Notes: generated by a model from the letters alone, not told the origin. A stretch of DNA of 64,000 nt from Prosthecobacter sp. (GCA_019186985.1 JABARQ010000023.1:1-64000), one strand, 5' to 3'; positions 32,560 through 42,065 are shown, counted from the stretch's first letter. Numbers and translations: made by a program.

Positions 32560-34860
32560 TCACGGGGGCGAGCGCAGAAACGCGATGATGTCCGCCACCT
32601 GCTCCGGCCTGAGCGCATCGCCAAGGCCCGCCGGCATCAGCGAGACATTGCGCACCGTCCGGATGTCGGCGCGCTTTCGCAGCAAAGTTCGTTCGGCACC
32701 GCCCGGCAGCCTCAGGGTGATGCTGGCGGGCGAGTCGGAGGCCGTGATTCCAAGCAGCGTCTCGCCGCGCCGCGTCCTCGCCATCATCGTCTCAAACCCG
32801 GGCCTTGCCGCCTCGCTCGGAAACAGGATGTCACGCAGGATGACCTCCGGGGCGCGCTGAAACTCGGCGTCCAGGTCCGGCCCCACGGCATAACCCACGT
32901 CATGACTGCGGTGGCAGCTCCCGCACACGGCGGTGAAAAGGGCGCGGCCCTGCACAGGGTCAGGCTTCTTTTTCAGGGCCTCGATGAACGCAGGCAGCTT
33001 TTTCTCCCAGGCGGCCAGCTGTCCGGCGCTGGGGGCTGTTGGAACGGACGCCTCCACAACCTTCTCCAGCGGCCTGCCCTCCTCGAGCCCGAGCCTGAGT
33101 ATGTCCTGCACCTTCCCGGCCGGAACCATCGCCAAACACCCGGAAATTTCATGCGCATCACCCCGCGCCGCCAGGATGCCCGCGAGGTTGGCCATGACGG
33201 GCCCTGCCTGCCCCGGATCGGCAGCAAGCGCGATCAGCAGCCCCTTCTCAAGCCCGCGCGCCGAGCAGGCAATGGCGGCGTCCATCCACTTCAGGCCGCC
33301 AAAGCGACGCGCCAGCAGCAGCAGGCTGTCCCTGTCCGGCCCCAGGCTCAGGGCCAGCTGAAGGGCAAGCTGCGGCTCCAGCTTCACGGCGGCATCCAGC
33401 CTGACCTGACGCGCCAGGGCGTCATCCTGACGCAGCCTGAGCACCAGCGCGTCCGCCTCACCTAACGGAGGTTGCTTCCACGGATCCCGGGCCTCGAGGA
33501 TCCAGATCCGCCCCCGGTCGTGTCCGTTCACCAGGCCGTACTGCTGCTGCAGGTGCCGCGGGATGGCGGAGTAGTCCTCGATGATCTCACGGTAGAAGTC
33601 GACGACCGCCATGTGCCCCTCCGGCGTCTGCGCCAGGGAGATCGGGTGAAACCAGGGGTCGCCGGAGGCGAGGAACTCGCGCTGCTCCTCGCCCCTGACT
33701 CGGCGGAGACGAAGCTGGGTGCCATCACGTACGATGTCCGCGCGGTGAACGAGGTTCTGCGCCGGTTCGCAGACGAAGTATTGTCCGCGCCAGACCAGCG
33801 GGCTGCAGGCGCTGGTGAAGTAGCCCGATGCCGCAGCGTCACTGAGGCTGATCTTGCGGTAGAAGGCGAAGTATTCGGCGTGCTGCTCGCGCTTCGTCCG
33901 CCAGGGATGCGGAGGCGCGATGGGATAAACGCGGGTGTCGTCGCTGGCAGGCGCATCCAGCACCGGCGCAGCGGCATCGGGATTGCGTTCGAGATACTTC
34001 CAGGGGATCGGCGTGACAAAGAGCCCGGGATGCGTGGTCGTGGCCACAAACCGTCCGCCCCCGGGGGTGAACGCCATCCCTGTCGTCCTGGTGCTGCCGC
34101 TGACCGGCTCGATGACCGTGCCGTCGGCGCGGATGCGGAAGTCGGTGGGCGGCAGCGTGACGGGTTTCGCCAGGTGCGGGCCGGTGATCGTGCCGCCCGT
34201 GCTGCCACGTCCGAAATACAGCCAGCCGTCCGGCCCCCAGGTCGGGGAATTGATCCGACGCTCCAGGATCGGCGAACCAAATCCGCTGAACAAGTTTTCC
34301 TGCACGTCAGCCCTGTCATCCCCGTCGCTGTCCTTGAGAAACACGATGTGCGGCGAGCAGGCGACAAGCACGCCGCCATTGCCCGCCGCGATGCCATGGC
34401 AGGGCGGCAGGCGGTCAGCCCACACCACGGCCTTGTCCATGACGCCGTCGCCATCGGTGTCGCGCAGCAGCTTCACCGTGCCGTAGGTCTGCTCCTCCGC
34501 CCGCCTCCTTGCCTCCTCTCCTGCCTGGATGCGCCGCACCTCGAGGTCGAGCCGGCCCGTCTTGTTCAGCTCATCGATGTCATACTGGCCCTCGAGGTTG
34601 TAACCATGCAGCTCACAGACAAAGCAGCGCCCCTTCTCATCCCAGCAGATGCCCGAGGGTTCGGTGATCAACGGCTCGGAGGCAAGCAGGCGGATTCGAT
34701 GACCCGCAGGCACCTGGAACTTCGCCGCGCTCTCCGCCGGGGGCAGCGGCTTCGGCGCATCGTCAGGGCGCGGAATCTCAGCGCACGCGGAGGCGGCCCA
34801 CAGGGCGAGGATCGGGACTCTCATGCCGAGAATACACCCGGCCTGACAAAGCTGTTTCAT
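32560..34860 (-). CDS. PVC-type heme-binding (cytochrome c) dehydrogenase-like protein
   Basis: About 766 aa, starting at ATG 34860 or 34824. The second start gives a compact signal peptide (MRVPILALWAASAC). The N-terminal half is a six-bladed quinoprotein glucose-dehydrogenase-like propeller (LLASEPLITEPSGICWDEKG, then LLRDTDGDGVMDKAVVW and GIAAGNGGVLVACSPHI). A HEAT-like middle region follows. The C-terminal ~130 aa form a PVC-type cytochrome c with CGSCH heme ligation in TAVCGSCHRSHDVG. It probably oxidises an unknown sugar or alcohol and feeds electrons to the respiratory chain. It is divergent from a DUF1501 gene, a common pairing. Confidence 0.85.
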   Translation of the reverse strand: MKQLCQAGCILGMRVPILALWAASACAEIPRPDDAPKPLPPAESAAKFQVPAGHRIRLLASEPLITEPSGICWDEKGRCFVCELHGYNLEGQYDIDELNKTGRLDLEVRRIQAGEEARRRAEEQTYGTVKLLRDTDGDGVMDKAVVWADRLPPCHGIAAGNGGVLVACSPHIVFLKDSDGDDRADVQENLFSGFGSPILERRINSPTWGPDGWLYFGRGSTGGTITGPHLAKPVTLPPTDFRIRADGTVIEPVSGSTRTTGMAFTPGGGRFVATTTHPGLFVTPIPWKYLERNPDAAAPVLDAPASDDTRVYPIAPPHPWRTKREQHAEYFAFYRKISLSDAAASGYFTSACSPLVWRGQYFVCEPAQNLVHRADIVRDGTQLRLRRVRGEEQREFLASGDPWFHPISLAQTPEGHMAVVDFYREIIEDYSAIPRHLQQQYGLVNGHDRGRIWILEARDPWKQPPLGEADALVLRLRQDDALARQVRLDAAVKLEPQLALQLALSLGPDRDSLLLLARRFGGLKWMDAAIACSARGLEKGLLIALAADPGQAGPVMANLAGILAARGDAHEISGCLAMVPAGKVQDILRLGLEEGRPLEKVVEASVPTAPSAGQLAAWEKKLPAFIEALKKKPDPVQGRALFTAVCGSCHRSHDVGYAVGPDLDAEFQRAPEVILRDILFPSEAARPGFETMMARTRRGETLLGITASDSPASITLRLPGGAERTLLRKRADIRTVRNVSLMPAGLGDALRPEQVADIIAFLRSPP

Positions 34861-34879
34861 TTTCCCCGTATCAGTGCCC

Positions 34880-36262
34880 ATGCCCGGTCACGCCCACGGC
34901 CATGCCTTCACCTTCATGAACCCGCGGCTGCGGGACGGGGTGGTCGTGCATGGACGCCGCTCCGTGCTGAAGACCAGCCTCGCTGGCCTCGGGGCGCTGA
35001 CCCTGCCCGGGCTGCTGAAGCTGCGCGCGGAGGGCGTCGCCAGGCATAACCAAAAATCCGTCATCCTTCTCTGGATGACGGGCGGCCCCTCGCACATCGA
35101 CACCTGGGACCCCAAGCCCGACCGCCCCATTGAAAACCGCGGCCCCTTCAAGACCATCCCCACGCGCCTGCCCGGCGTCCGCATCTGCGAGTTCCTGCCT
35201 AGGCAGGCCGCCATGCTCGACAGGTTCACGATCATCCGCTCGGTCGACTGCCGCTTCAGCAACCATGAGCCGAACATGGTGATGCAGACGGCGAACCTCG
35301 CCAACGAGCCGCGCACCAACCCGAGGGCGAGGTTTTATCCTTCGTTCGGCAGCATCGTGGCGAAGCACCACGGCGCCAACCATCCCGCCATGCCGCCCTA
35401 TGTGGTGCTGAACATGAAGTCGCGTTCCCATGTGGCCTGGGGCGGCTACCTCGGCACCCAGTACGACCCCTTCGACGGCAACAACGCCGCCCGCCTCTTC
35501 CAGCTTCCGGCCGGCCTCAGCATGGACCGCCTGACCGCCCGCCAGTCCCTCAGCCGCCAGATGGACGGCCTGCGTGCGGAGATCGACGCCACCGGGATGA
35601 TGGGCGCCATGGACGCCTTCGGCCAGAAGGCCTTCGACATCATCGCAGGCGGCCGCGCCCAGGAGGCCTTTGACCTCGAAAAGGAGCCGAAGCAGATGCG
35701 CGACCGCTACGGTGATCACGACTGGGCGAAGCAGGCGCTGCTGGCACGCCGGCTGGTCGAACGCGGCTCCTCCTTCGTCACCATCGATCTCAGCAACCAC
35801 GGCGCCTCCGGTACCTGGGACAACCATGGCGACAACATCCCGCCCTACGGCGGCATCTGGAACGGCCTGCGCCCGCTGCTTCCGGTCTTCGACCATGTCA
35901 TCACCACGCTGGTCGGCGACCTGGAGGAACGCGGCATGCTCGACGACACGCTCGTCATCGCCATGGGCGAGTTCGGCCGCACCCCGAACCTCGGCACCCA
36001 GGGCAGCACCGACGGACGCAACCACTGGCCTGTCGTGATGAGCATGTGCCTGGCGGGCGGCGGATTCCGTCACGGCCAGGTCATCGGCGCCAGCAGCAAG
36101 GACGGAGGCGAAATTGCCGAGCGTCCCGTCACGCCGGGCGACCTCGCCGCAACCATCTACCATCACATGGGCGTGCCGCTGGACACGACCTACACCGACC
36201 ACCAGGGCAGGCCCCATTTCATCGTGGAACAGGGCAGGCCCATCACCGAGCTGACCGGCTGA
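34880..36262 (+). CDS. DUF1501 domain protein, exported
   Basis: This 460-aa protein uses ATG 34880 (MPGHAHGHAFTF); ATG 34916 (MNPRLRDGVV) is also possible. The exported-protein signal is GRRSVLKTSLAGLGALTLPG, a Tat motif with a twin Arg. The domain body has SVILLWMTGGPSHIDTWDPK, FVTIDLSNHG, MGEFGRTPNL and GRNHWPVV, matching the DUF1501/alkaline-phosphatase-like fold with its Asp and His ligands. The PVC cytochrome gene is divergent, its start nearly touching this one, so both probably share a regulatory region. A phosphatase gene follows 59 bp downstream. Confidence 0.82.
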   Translation: MPGHAHGHAFTFMNPRLRDGVVVHGRRSVLKTSLAGLGALTLPGLLKLRAEGVARHNQKSVILLWMTGGPSHIDTWDPKPDRPIENRGPFKTIPTRLPGVRICEFLPRQAAMLDRFTIIRSVDCRFSNHEPNMVMQTANLANEPRTNPRARFYPSFGSIVAKHHGANHPAMPPYVVLNMKSRSHVAWGGYLGTQYDPFDGNNAARLFQLPAGLSMDRLTARQSLSRQMDGLRAEIDATGMMGAMDAFGQKAFDIIAGGRAQEAFDLEKEPKQMRDRYGDHDWAKQALLARRLVERGSSFVTIDLSNHGASGTWDNHGDNIPPYGGIWNGLRPLLPVFDHVITTLVGDLEERGMLDDTLVIAMGEFGRTPNLGTQGSTDGRNHWPVVMSMCLAGGGFRHGQVIGASSKDGGEIAERPVTPGDLAATIYHHMGVPLDTTYTDHQGRPHFIVEQGRPITELTG

Positions 36263-36321
36263 CCCGAGGAATCCGAATGTTCGTGCTTGAAGCGGCGGAC
36301 GGCGTTCGACAAAGGGAGGCC

Positions 36322-36975
36322 ATGCCCTCCCTCAAAGCCTTCCTTTTCGACCTCGACGGAACCCTCATCGACTCCCTCGCGGACCTTGCCGCCGCCGTGA
36401 ACCGCATGCTCGTCGAGCATGGTTATCCGGAACGCGAGCTGGCGGTCTTCCCCAAATACATCGGCGACGGCGTGCGCCAGCTTGTCGGACGCGCCCTGCC
36501 GGAGCACGCGCGCAGCGAGGAGAACATCGAAGCCTGCCTGCGTGACTACCAGAGGCACTATGCCGAAGGCTGGCATGACAGGACCGTCGTCTATGAAGGC
36601 ATTCAGGACGTCCTCAAGGAACTGAAGGCGCGCAGCTTCAAGGTCGGCTGCATCTCCAACAAGCCGCACCGCTTCACCAGGCTCTGCTGCGACCACTTCT
36701 TTCCGGCGGGCACCTTTGATGCCGTGCTCGGCCAGCGTGATGAAGTGCCGCGCAAGCCTGATCCTGCCGGCGCCCAGGAGGCCGCGGCGCTGCTCGGCGT
36801 GGACGTGGCTGAATGCGCCTACGTCGGCGACTCCGGAATCGACATGAGCTTCGCCAGGAACAGCGGCATGATGGGCATCGGCGTCAGCTGGGGATTCCGG
36901 TCCGTGGAGGAGCTGAGGGAAAATGGAGCGGCGATGATCGTCGATCACCCCCGCGAAATCCTGGCCCGGGCCTGA
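36322..36975 (+). CDS. gph: Phosphoglycolate phosphatase (HAD family)
   Basis: This 217-aa protein starts at ATG 36322, preceded by AGGGAGG, one of the few strong Shine-Dalgarno sites here. HAD motifs are DLDGTLIDS (nucleophile Asp10 and Asp12), SNKPHRFT with motif II Ser/Asn, KPDPAGAQEAA with the Lys of motif III, and YVGDSGIDM with the motif IV Asp. It probably dephosphorylates 2-phosphoglycolate from DNA repair or oxygenase activity. Related HAD phosphatases have other substrates. It follows the DUF1501 gene on the same strand. Confidence 0.85.
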   Translation: MPSLKAFLFDLDGTLIDSLADLAAAVNRMLVEHGYPERELAVFPKYIGDGVRQLVGRALPEHARSEENIEACLRDYQRHYAEGWHDRTVVYEGIQDVLKELKARSFKVGCISNKPHRFTRLCCDHFFPAGTFDAVLGQRDEVPRKPDPAGAQEAAALLGVDVAECAYVGDSGIDMSFARNSGMMGIGVSWGFRSVEELRENGAAMIVDHPREILARA

Positions 36976-37054
36976 CGCCCTTGACGCAGGGCTTACGCAT
37001 CCAGTTGACCCATGATGGGTTCCCATGGCCTCAGTGACAGGATTGACGCGATTC

Positions 37055-37092
37055 GCAGGATGAACAGGATTTGTCAGACCTGTTCATCCTGC
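37055..37092. repeat. Inverted repeat of the AACAGGAT type
   Basis: Arms 37055-37068 and 37079-37092 (GCAGGATGAACAGG and CCTGTTCATCCTGC) are perfect 14-bp inverted repeats with a 10-nt loop. The GGATGAACAGGAT word recurs as an intergenic repeat in many bacteria. It follows the gph gene and may stop transcription. Confidence 0.7.
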
Positions 37093-37557
37093 CCATCTTG
37101 TGGATCCTGCCGCAGGAACCCCTTTCTCACCTGGACGCGCAAGCCCTGCCCTTGACGGCCGAACAGGCACAAAGTCCTTGCATTCCCGCGGAAGCGTATA
37201 ACCTATTATTGTCATGAACTCCGTGTCACGCCACGACGGAAAGACGGCCGCAACGGCCGGTCCGCGCGTGACCGCGCCCGCCTGCCACAGGCTTTGCGCC
37301 AGCCGGGCTTGAGCGGACAGCCCCCGCACGTTCACGGGCTGTCCGCATACCTTCCAGGATCACGCATCCTGGAGCACCAACCGCCCAGACGCGCCCGTTG
37401 ACCGGGCCGTCCGGAACTGCGTCCGCCGCCATCCGGCCGTGCGTGTGATGACACGCATCCGGGCATGGACGGACGCTTCATGCCGCCGCCCGGAACCCCT
37501 GGGCGCACCATCGTCAGAAAGACACCATCCGTTCAAATCATCACACCCTCAAACATC
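37093..37557. other. Structured intergenic region, possible non-coding RNA
   Basis: The stretch has several hairpins. The strongest is an 11-bp perfect stem at 37313-37323 with 37336-37346. Another is 37354-37360 with 37366-37372. A TATTAT box lies near 37204. No convincing ORF covers the GC-rich part. It could be a small RNA or a long 5' leader of the 82-aa gene, but no named RNA family was recognised. Confidence 0.35.
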
Positions 37558-37806
37558 ATGAAAATCATCCAGGAACTCCTCAGCAGAAAACCCCTCCGCA
37601 TGGAACGCCCCACTTGGCTCGTCACCTGCTCGCTGAAAAGGCGCGAGTCCTTCGGGACCGTGTCCAGCACCGCCCGCTATGAGCTGGCGGCCACCAGCGA
37701 GGACGAGGCGCGCTGCGCCGTGCGCGAATTCGTGCAGCAGGCCCATCCCAGGTGCTCCATCGAATCCATGCAGGTCAGCCGGCAGGCATGGGCGCACAGC
37801 AACTGA
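37558..37806 (+). CDS. Small basic protein of unknown function
   Basis: This is an 82-aa protein starting at ATG 37558 (MKIIQELLSRKPLRMERPTW). It is basic and helical with conserved-looking blocks (WLVTCSLKRRES, then ARCAVREFVQQAHP). I do not recognise the family. It precedes a stand-alone Gre-like domain protein 91 bp downstream and may be in the same transcript. Codon composition is like that of the neighbours, so it looks real. Confidence 0.5.
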   Translation: MKIIQELLSRKPLRMERPTWLVTCSLKRRESFGTVSSTARYELAATSEDEARCAVREFVQQAHPRCSIESMQVSRQAWAHSN

Positions 37807-37897
37807 GAAAACGGCATCATCCATCCGCACGGACGGCGCCTCCCCGCAGGGAGGTGCCGTCACCGGCTGCCCAGAAACCACCCTTTCCAGAACCGAA

Positions 37898-38179
37898 ATG
37901 ACCCCTTCCAGCATCACCTATCACGATGAAGTCATCCTTCGCCCCCTCAATGTCCTTGGCGCCCTCCACGAGCCGGACCTGGTCATCCAGGTCGTGCCCG
38001 GCCACGAGGCGGATGCCGAGGCCGGCCGCATCTCCTCGGAGGCACCGCTCGGCCGGGCCCTGCTGCGCAGGCACTGCGGAGACACCATCACCATTCAAGT
38101 GGGAGGTCACAGCGTCTCCATGCGAGTCCTGGCCGTGAAAAAGCCTGCGGCGGAGGCTGTTCTCGACACGACGGACTGA
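37898..38179 (+). CDS. Stand-alone GreA/GreB C-terminal domain-like protein
   Basis: This is a 93-aa protein starting at ATG 37898. The stretch VVPGHEADAEAGRISSEAPL followed by GRALLRRHCGDTITIQV matches the FKBP-like C-terminal domain of GreA/GreB and Rnk proteins, which bind RNA polymerase near its secondary channel. The N-terminal coiled coil of GreA, which carries the acidic tip needed for transcript cleavage, is absent. It may act as a competing or regulatory factor like Rnk. The identification rests on the motif only. Confidence 0.6.
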   Translation: MTPSSITYHDEVILRPLNVLGALHEPDLVIQVVPGHEADAEAGRISSEAPLGRALLRRHCGDTITIQVGGHSVSMRVLAVKKPAAEAVLDTTD

Positions 38180-38194
38180 GGGTCTGCGAAAGGA

Positions 38195-38217
38195 GGGGGA
38201 CGCCGTGCGCGTCCCCC
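38195..38217. terminator. GC-rich hairpin between convergent genes
   Basis: A perfect 9-bp stem (38195-38203 with 38209-38217, GGGGGACGC and GCGTCCCCC) with a 5-nt loop lies between the Gre-like gene and the end of guaA. There is no T tract, so it is a terminator candidate only. Confidence 0.5.
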
Positions 38218-38240
38218 GTCCATGGATGATGAGCCTGCCG

Positions 38241-39761
38241 TCACTCCCACTCGATGCTTGCAGGCGGCTTGGTGCTGATGTCGTAAAGCACCCGGTTCAC
38301 TCCCTTGACGCCGTTGAGTATCTTGTTGGAGGCGTTGCGCAGCACGCTGTAGGGCAGCTCCACCCAGTCGGCCGTCATGGCGTCCTCGCTGATGACGGCG
38401 CGCAGGCTGACCGCCTGTTCGTAGCTGCGCTCATCACCCTTGACGCCCACGGTCTTCACGGGCAGCAGCGCCGCGTAGGCCTGCCAGGTCTGCTCGTACC
38501 AGCCGCTGCGGCGCAGTTCACCAATGAAGATGGCGTCGGCCTGCTGCGTGATGGCGACACGCTCCGGCGTGATCTCTCCCGGAATGCGCACGGCCAGGCC
38601 AGGCCCTGGGAACGGATGCCGCCAGAGCGCGCGATGAGGAATGCCCAGGCTGGCACCCAGCGCGCGAACCTCGTCCTTGAAGAGCTCGGCCAGGGGCTCC
38701 AGCACCTTGCCCTGCTCCTTGAGCTCCATGATGCGGTCCACGCGGTTGTGATGCGTCTTGATCTTGCTGGCGATGCTGCCGCTGGTGGCGCTTTCGATCA
38801 CGTCAGGATAAAGCGTGCCCTGGGCGAGCAGCTCGACGTTGTCCGCCACCTTCCAGAACTCCTCGACAAACAGGGTGCCGATGATGCGGCGCTTCTGCTC
38901 GGGATCCGTGACGCCCTTGAGCGCTCCGAGGAAGGTTGCGCTGGCGTCAATCTGCTCGATCGGCACGCCAACCTCGGCGAAGAGCTCCTTCACCTCCTTC
39001 GACTCATTCAGGCGCATGAGACCGGTGTCGATGAAGATGCAGCGCACCTTCACGCCCGCCTTGTGCAGCAGCACGGCCAGCACGGTGCTGTCGACGCCGC
39101 CGGAGACGCCGCAGATGACCTCGCGGCTGCCCACCTCCGCCCGGATGCTGTCGAGCATCTGCGCCTTGAAGGCGTTGATGTCGAACGCGGCGAGGGTGGC
39201 GCCGCTTTTGGTCAGGAAGTTCTTCAGGATCTCCGTCCCCTCGTGACTGTGCGTGACTTCGGGGTGGAACTGGATGCCCCAGCAGCGGTCCGACCACTTG
39301 AGCGCCACAGGCACGGCGTCCTCGTTGGTGGCGATGACCTTGGTCGTGCCTGAAAGGTTCGCGCAGGTGTCGCTGTGGCTCATCCAGACCTGGGATTCGT
39401 GCGAGATGCCGCTGAAGAGGTCCTCATGGTCGGTGACGACAAGCTTGGCGGGGCCGTATTCACGGGTCACGCCCGGCTTCACCGTGCCGCCATGCTTGAT
39501 GTTCAGAAGCTGCATGCCGTAGCAAACGCCAAGCACCGGCACCCCGAAGGCCATGAGCCTGTCGAAATCCACGTCAGGCGCATCCTTTTCTGACGTGCTG
39601 CGCGGACCGCCGGAAAGGATGATGGCGCCGGGGTTCTTCAGGTTCGCCAGCTCGGCCGGCGGATACAGGTGCGAGGCAAAGCCGAGCTCTCGGACACGGC
39701 GGACGATGAGCTGGGAATACTGGGAGCCGTAATCAAGGACGGCGACTTCTTGGGCGGTCAT
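38241..39761 (-). CDS. guaA: GMP synthase (glutamine-hydrolysing)
   Basis: This is a 506-aa enzyme starting at ATG 39761 (MTAQEVAVLDYGSQYSQLI). It amidates XMP to GMP with ATP and glutamine. Residues 1-190 form the class I glutaminase with Cys80 in GVCYGMQ and a later His/Glu pair (FHPEVTHS). The synthetase part has the PP-loop SGGVDSTV, and the C-terminal dimerisation domain ends in VLYDISTKPPASIEWE, the usual GuaA end. It lies 43 bp downstream of guaB, so the two form an operon for GMP synthesis. Confidence 0.96.
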   Translation of the reverse strand: MTAQEVAVLDYGSQYSQLIVRRVRELGFASHLYPPAELANLKNPGAIILSGGPRSTSEKDAPDVDFDRLMAFGVPVLGVCYGMQLLNIKHGGTVKPGVTREYGPAKLVVTDHEDLFSGISHESQVWMSHSDTCANLSGTTKVIATNEDAVPVALKWSDRCWGIQFHPEVTHSHEGTEILKNFLTKSGATLAAFDINAFKAQMLDSIRAEVGSREVICGVSGGVDSTVLAVLLHKAGVKVRCIFIDTGLMRLNESKEVKELFAEVGVPIEQIDASATFLGALKGVTDPEQKRRIIGTLFVEEFWKVADNVELLAQGTLYPDVIESATSGSIASKIKTHHNRVDRIMELKEQGKVLEPLAELFKDEVRALGASLGIPHRALWRHPFPGPGLAVRIPGEITPERVAITQQADAIFIGELRRSGWYEQTWQAYAALLPVKTVGVKGDERSYEQAVSLRAVISEDAMTADWVELPYSVLRNASNKILNGVKGVNRVLYDISTKPPASIEWE

Positions 39762-39804
39762 GAGAGAATGGGGCGGACGAACAAAAAACAGGGAGGCCGC
39801 CGCA

Positions 39805-41265
39805 TCAATGCGGCTCGTAGTTGACGGGCTCCTCGGTGATGACGACATCATGCGGGTGGCTTTCCTTGAGGCCGCCGGCGGTGATGCGGACGAACCGGGC
39901 CTTGGCGCGGAGTTCCTCAAGGTTGCCTGCGCCCACGTAGCCCATGCCGCTGCGCAGCCCTCCCATGAGTTGGAACACGACGTCCGCCAGAGGCCCCTTG
40001 AAGGGCACGCGGGCCTCGACGCCCTCGGGCACCAGCTTGCCGGAGCTGTTCTGGCCGTAGCGGTCGCCAGCGCCCTTGCGCATGGCCTTCAGGCTGCCCA
40101 TGCCACGGTATTCCTTGAAGGTGCGGCCCTGCCATTTGACCATGTTTCCCGGGCTTTCCGCCGTGCCAGCCAGGAGGGATCCGAGCATGACGCAGTCCGC
40201 GCCGCCGGCGATCGCCTTGACGATGTCCCCCGAGTAACGGATGCCACCGTCGGCGATGACGGTGATGCCGCGCTCGCGGCAGACGGAGGCGGTCTCCTGC
40301 ACGGCGGTGAACTGGGCCATGCCGACGCCGGAGATGACCCGCGTGGTGCAGATGGAGCCCGGCCCGACGCCGACCTTGATGGCGGAGGCTCCGGCCTTGA
40401 TCAGGTGCAGGGCTCCGTCCGCCGTGACCACGTTGCCGGCCACGACCGGAACGCCCGAACCAACTTTGTCACGAAGCCTTTCAATGACCGAGGCGACGCG
40501 CGTGGTGTGCCCGGTGGCGGCGTCGATGAAAAGGGCGTCCGCACCTGCGGCAACGAGCGCGGCGCCGCGGTCGGCGCAGTCCTCGCCCACGCCGACGGCG
40601 GCGCCGACGCGAAGCTGGCCGTTCCGGTCCTTGGCGGCATGGGTGAAGGTGTTGCGCTTGGTGACGTCCTGCTTGGTGATGAGGCCGGCCAGGCGACCCT
40701 GCTCATCAACCAGCGGCAGCTTCTCGATGCGGTGGGTGTAGAGGATCTTGAGGGCCTCCTCAAAGGAGGTGTTGGCCGTGCCCGTGGCCAGGCGCTCACG
40801 GGGCGTCATGATGGCCGACACGGGGGTGGCAGTGTCCTCAATGTACCACATGTCACGGCTGGTGACCATGCCGACGAGCTTGTTGTCCGGGTCGACGACC
40901 GGGAAGCCGCTGACACCCTTGGTCTGCATGAGCCACTGAAGCTCGCCCAGGGTTGTTTCAGGGCGGACGGAGTGGGGGTTCTGGATGACGGTGTTTTCAG
41001 AGCGCTTCACCCTGGCCACCTGCTCGGCCTGGTAGTCGATCGGGCAGTTGCGGTGGATGACCCCCAGGCCGCCTTCACGCGCCAGCGCAATGGCCAGCTC
41101 GGATTCCGTCACCGTGTCCATGGCGGAGGAGAGGACCGGTACGTTGAGGCGGATGGACCCGCCAAAGGTCGTGCTGATGTCCACGTCACCAGGGAGCACT
41201 TCGCTCAGCCCGGGCAGGAGCAACACATCATCAAAACTGAGTGCAAGAGAAGGTAGATCGCCCAT
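39805..41265 (-). CDS. guaB: Inosine-5'-monophosphate dehydrogenase
   Basis: This is a 486-aa enzyme starting at ATG 41265 ([20 protein letters not shown]). It oxidises IMP to XMP with NAD+, the first step to GMP. The catalytic loop is GPGSICTTR with the nucleophilic Cys. Two CBS domains (residues about 95-205) are inserted in the barrel, as is usual. The flap contains [10 protein letters not shown] and the end has the Arg/Tyr pair [11 protein letters not shown]. guaA follows in the same operon. Confidence 0.96.
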   Translation of the reverse strand: MGDLPSLALSFDDVLLLPGLSEVLPGDVDISTTFGGSIRLNVPVLSSAMDTVTESELAIALAREGGLGVIHRNCPIDYQAEQVARVKRSENTVIQNPHSVRPETTLGELQWLMQTKGVSGFPVVDPDNKLVGMVTSRDMWYIEDTATPVSAIMTPRERLATGTANTSFEEALKILYTHRIEKLPLVDEQGRLAGLITKQDVTKRNTFTHAAKDRNGQLRVGAAVGVGEDCADRGAALVAAGADALFIDAATGHTTRVASVIERLRDKVGSGVPVVAGNVVTADGALHLIKAGASAIKVGVGPGSICTTRVISGVGMAQFTAVQETASVCRERGITVIADGGIRYSGDIVKAIAGGADCVMLGSLLAGTAESPGNMVKWQGRTFKEYRGMGSLKAMRKGAGDRYGQNSSGKLVPEGVEARVPFKGPLADVVFQLMGGLRSGMGYVGAGNLEELRAKARFVRITAGGLKESHPHDVVITEEPVNYEPH

Positions 41266-41316
41266 AGGCCATCTAATCAGCACTCACGCCCCTGTCACGC
41301 GGAAAATCACAGCCGC

Positions 41317-42045
41317 TCAGGGGCGGTAGATGCGCGCCTTGCCGGTGTAGGCGTCGATCTGGATGCAATAGTAGTTCGGGGGGGGCATGGTCGGGGAGTC
41401 CACGTTTTGAGACTCGACGAGGGTCATGAAGCTTTCGTTCAGGGGAGGGATGGTGTAGGCGGTCGCCTGGGCGGCGGCGGTGTTGCCAGGCTGGCCCCTG
41501 GTCAGCAGACGGCAGCTGCCGTCGGGGTAGAAACGAAGCGCTGAATAGTTGACGGAATCCCCCCCCGCACCCGTGCCCGGCTGAAAGACAAAGGTCCCGG
41601 AGATGGGCCCCTTGGTCTGGTTGGCCGTGGTCTGCAGCAGGGGTGACAGCTGTGACTGGGGTGACAGGACGATGCCTGAGTCAAAGTAATAGGGTTCTGA
41701 GATGGCGACAGGATCCGTGCCTGAAGGCGTCTCCACCACCTGATAGGCATAAAAAAGCTCGGCGGTCGGCCGGTCTGAGTCAGGATTGACGTAACGATAG
41801 AACCGCATCTCGACCTCCCGGCTGCGGGCAATGGCCTCCTGCTGGGCCAGGCTGAGACGATTGAGGAGGCTGTCCCCGGCCGAACTCAGGCGGGTTGAAC
41901 GGATCACATCCACCAGCGTGGGCGTGGCCAGGGCGACCAGAAGCGCGATGATGCCGACCACCGTCAGCATTTCGACGAGGGTGAAACCCGGGGTGGCGAG
42001 ACGCGTGCGGCTTCGGGCGATGGGGGCGTGCAGGTGCATGACCAT
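41317..42045 (-). CDS. Verru_Chthon cassette protein D (pilin-like)
   Basis: About 242 aa, starting at ATG 42045 (MVMHLHAPIARSR). The type IV pilin-like N-terminal methylation motif is TPGFTLVEMLTVVGIIALLV, with G before FTLVE and a long hydrophobic helix. The rest is a globular domain with GSCRLLTRG near the end. The pattern matches the family I know as Verru_Chthon cassette protein D. The cassette proteins are thought to be pseudopilin-like parts of an envelope or secretion system, with the function not shown. It is the last gene of the block, 21 bp after cassette C. It contains two 8-base G/C tracts. Confidence 0.8.
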   Translation of the reverse strand: MVMHLHAPIARSRTRLATPGFTLVEMLTVVGIIALLVALATPTLVDVIRSTRLSSAGDSLLNRLSLAQQEAIARSREVEMRFYRYVNPDSDRPTAELFYAYQVVETPSGTDPVAISEPYYFDSGIVLSPQSQLSPLLQTTANQTKGPISGTFVFQPGTGAGGDSVNYSALRFYPDGSCRLLTRGQPGNTAAAQATAYTIPPLNESFMTLVESQNVDSPTMPPPNYYCIQIDAYTGKARIYRP

Positions 42046-42065
42046 GACAGGGCGGAAAGGTTGGG

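Noticed and set aside
39760-41256. Plus-strand frame of 498 aa opposite guaB
   Set aside because: Antisense shadow of guaB, which is unmistakable on the minus strand.
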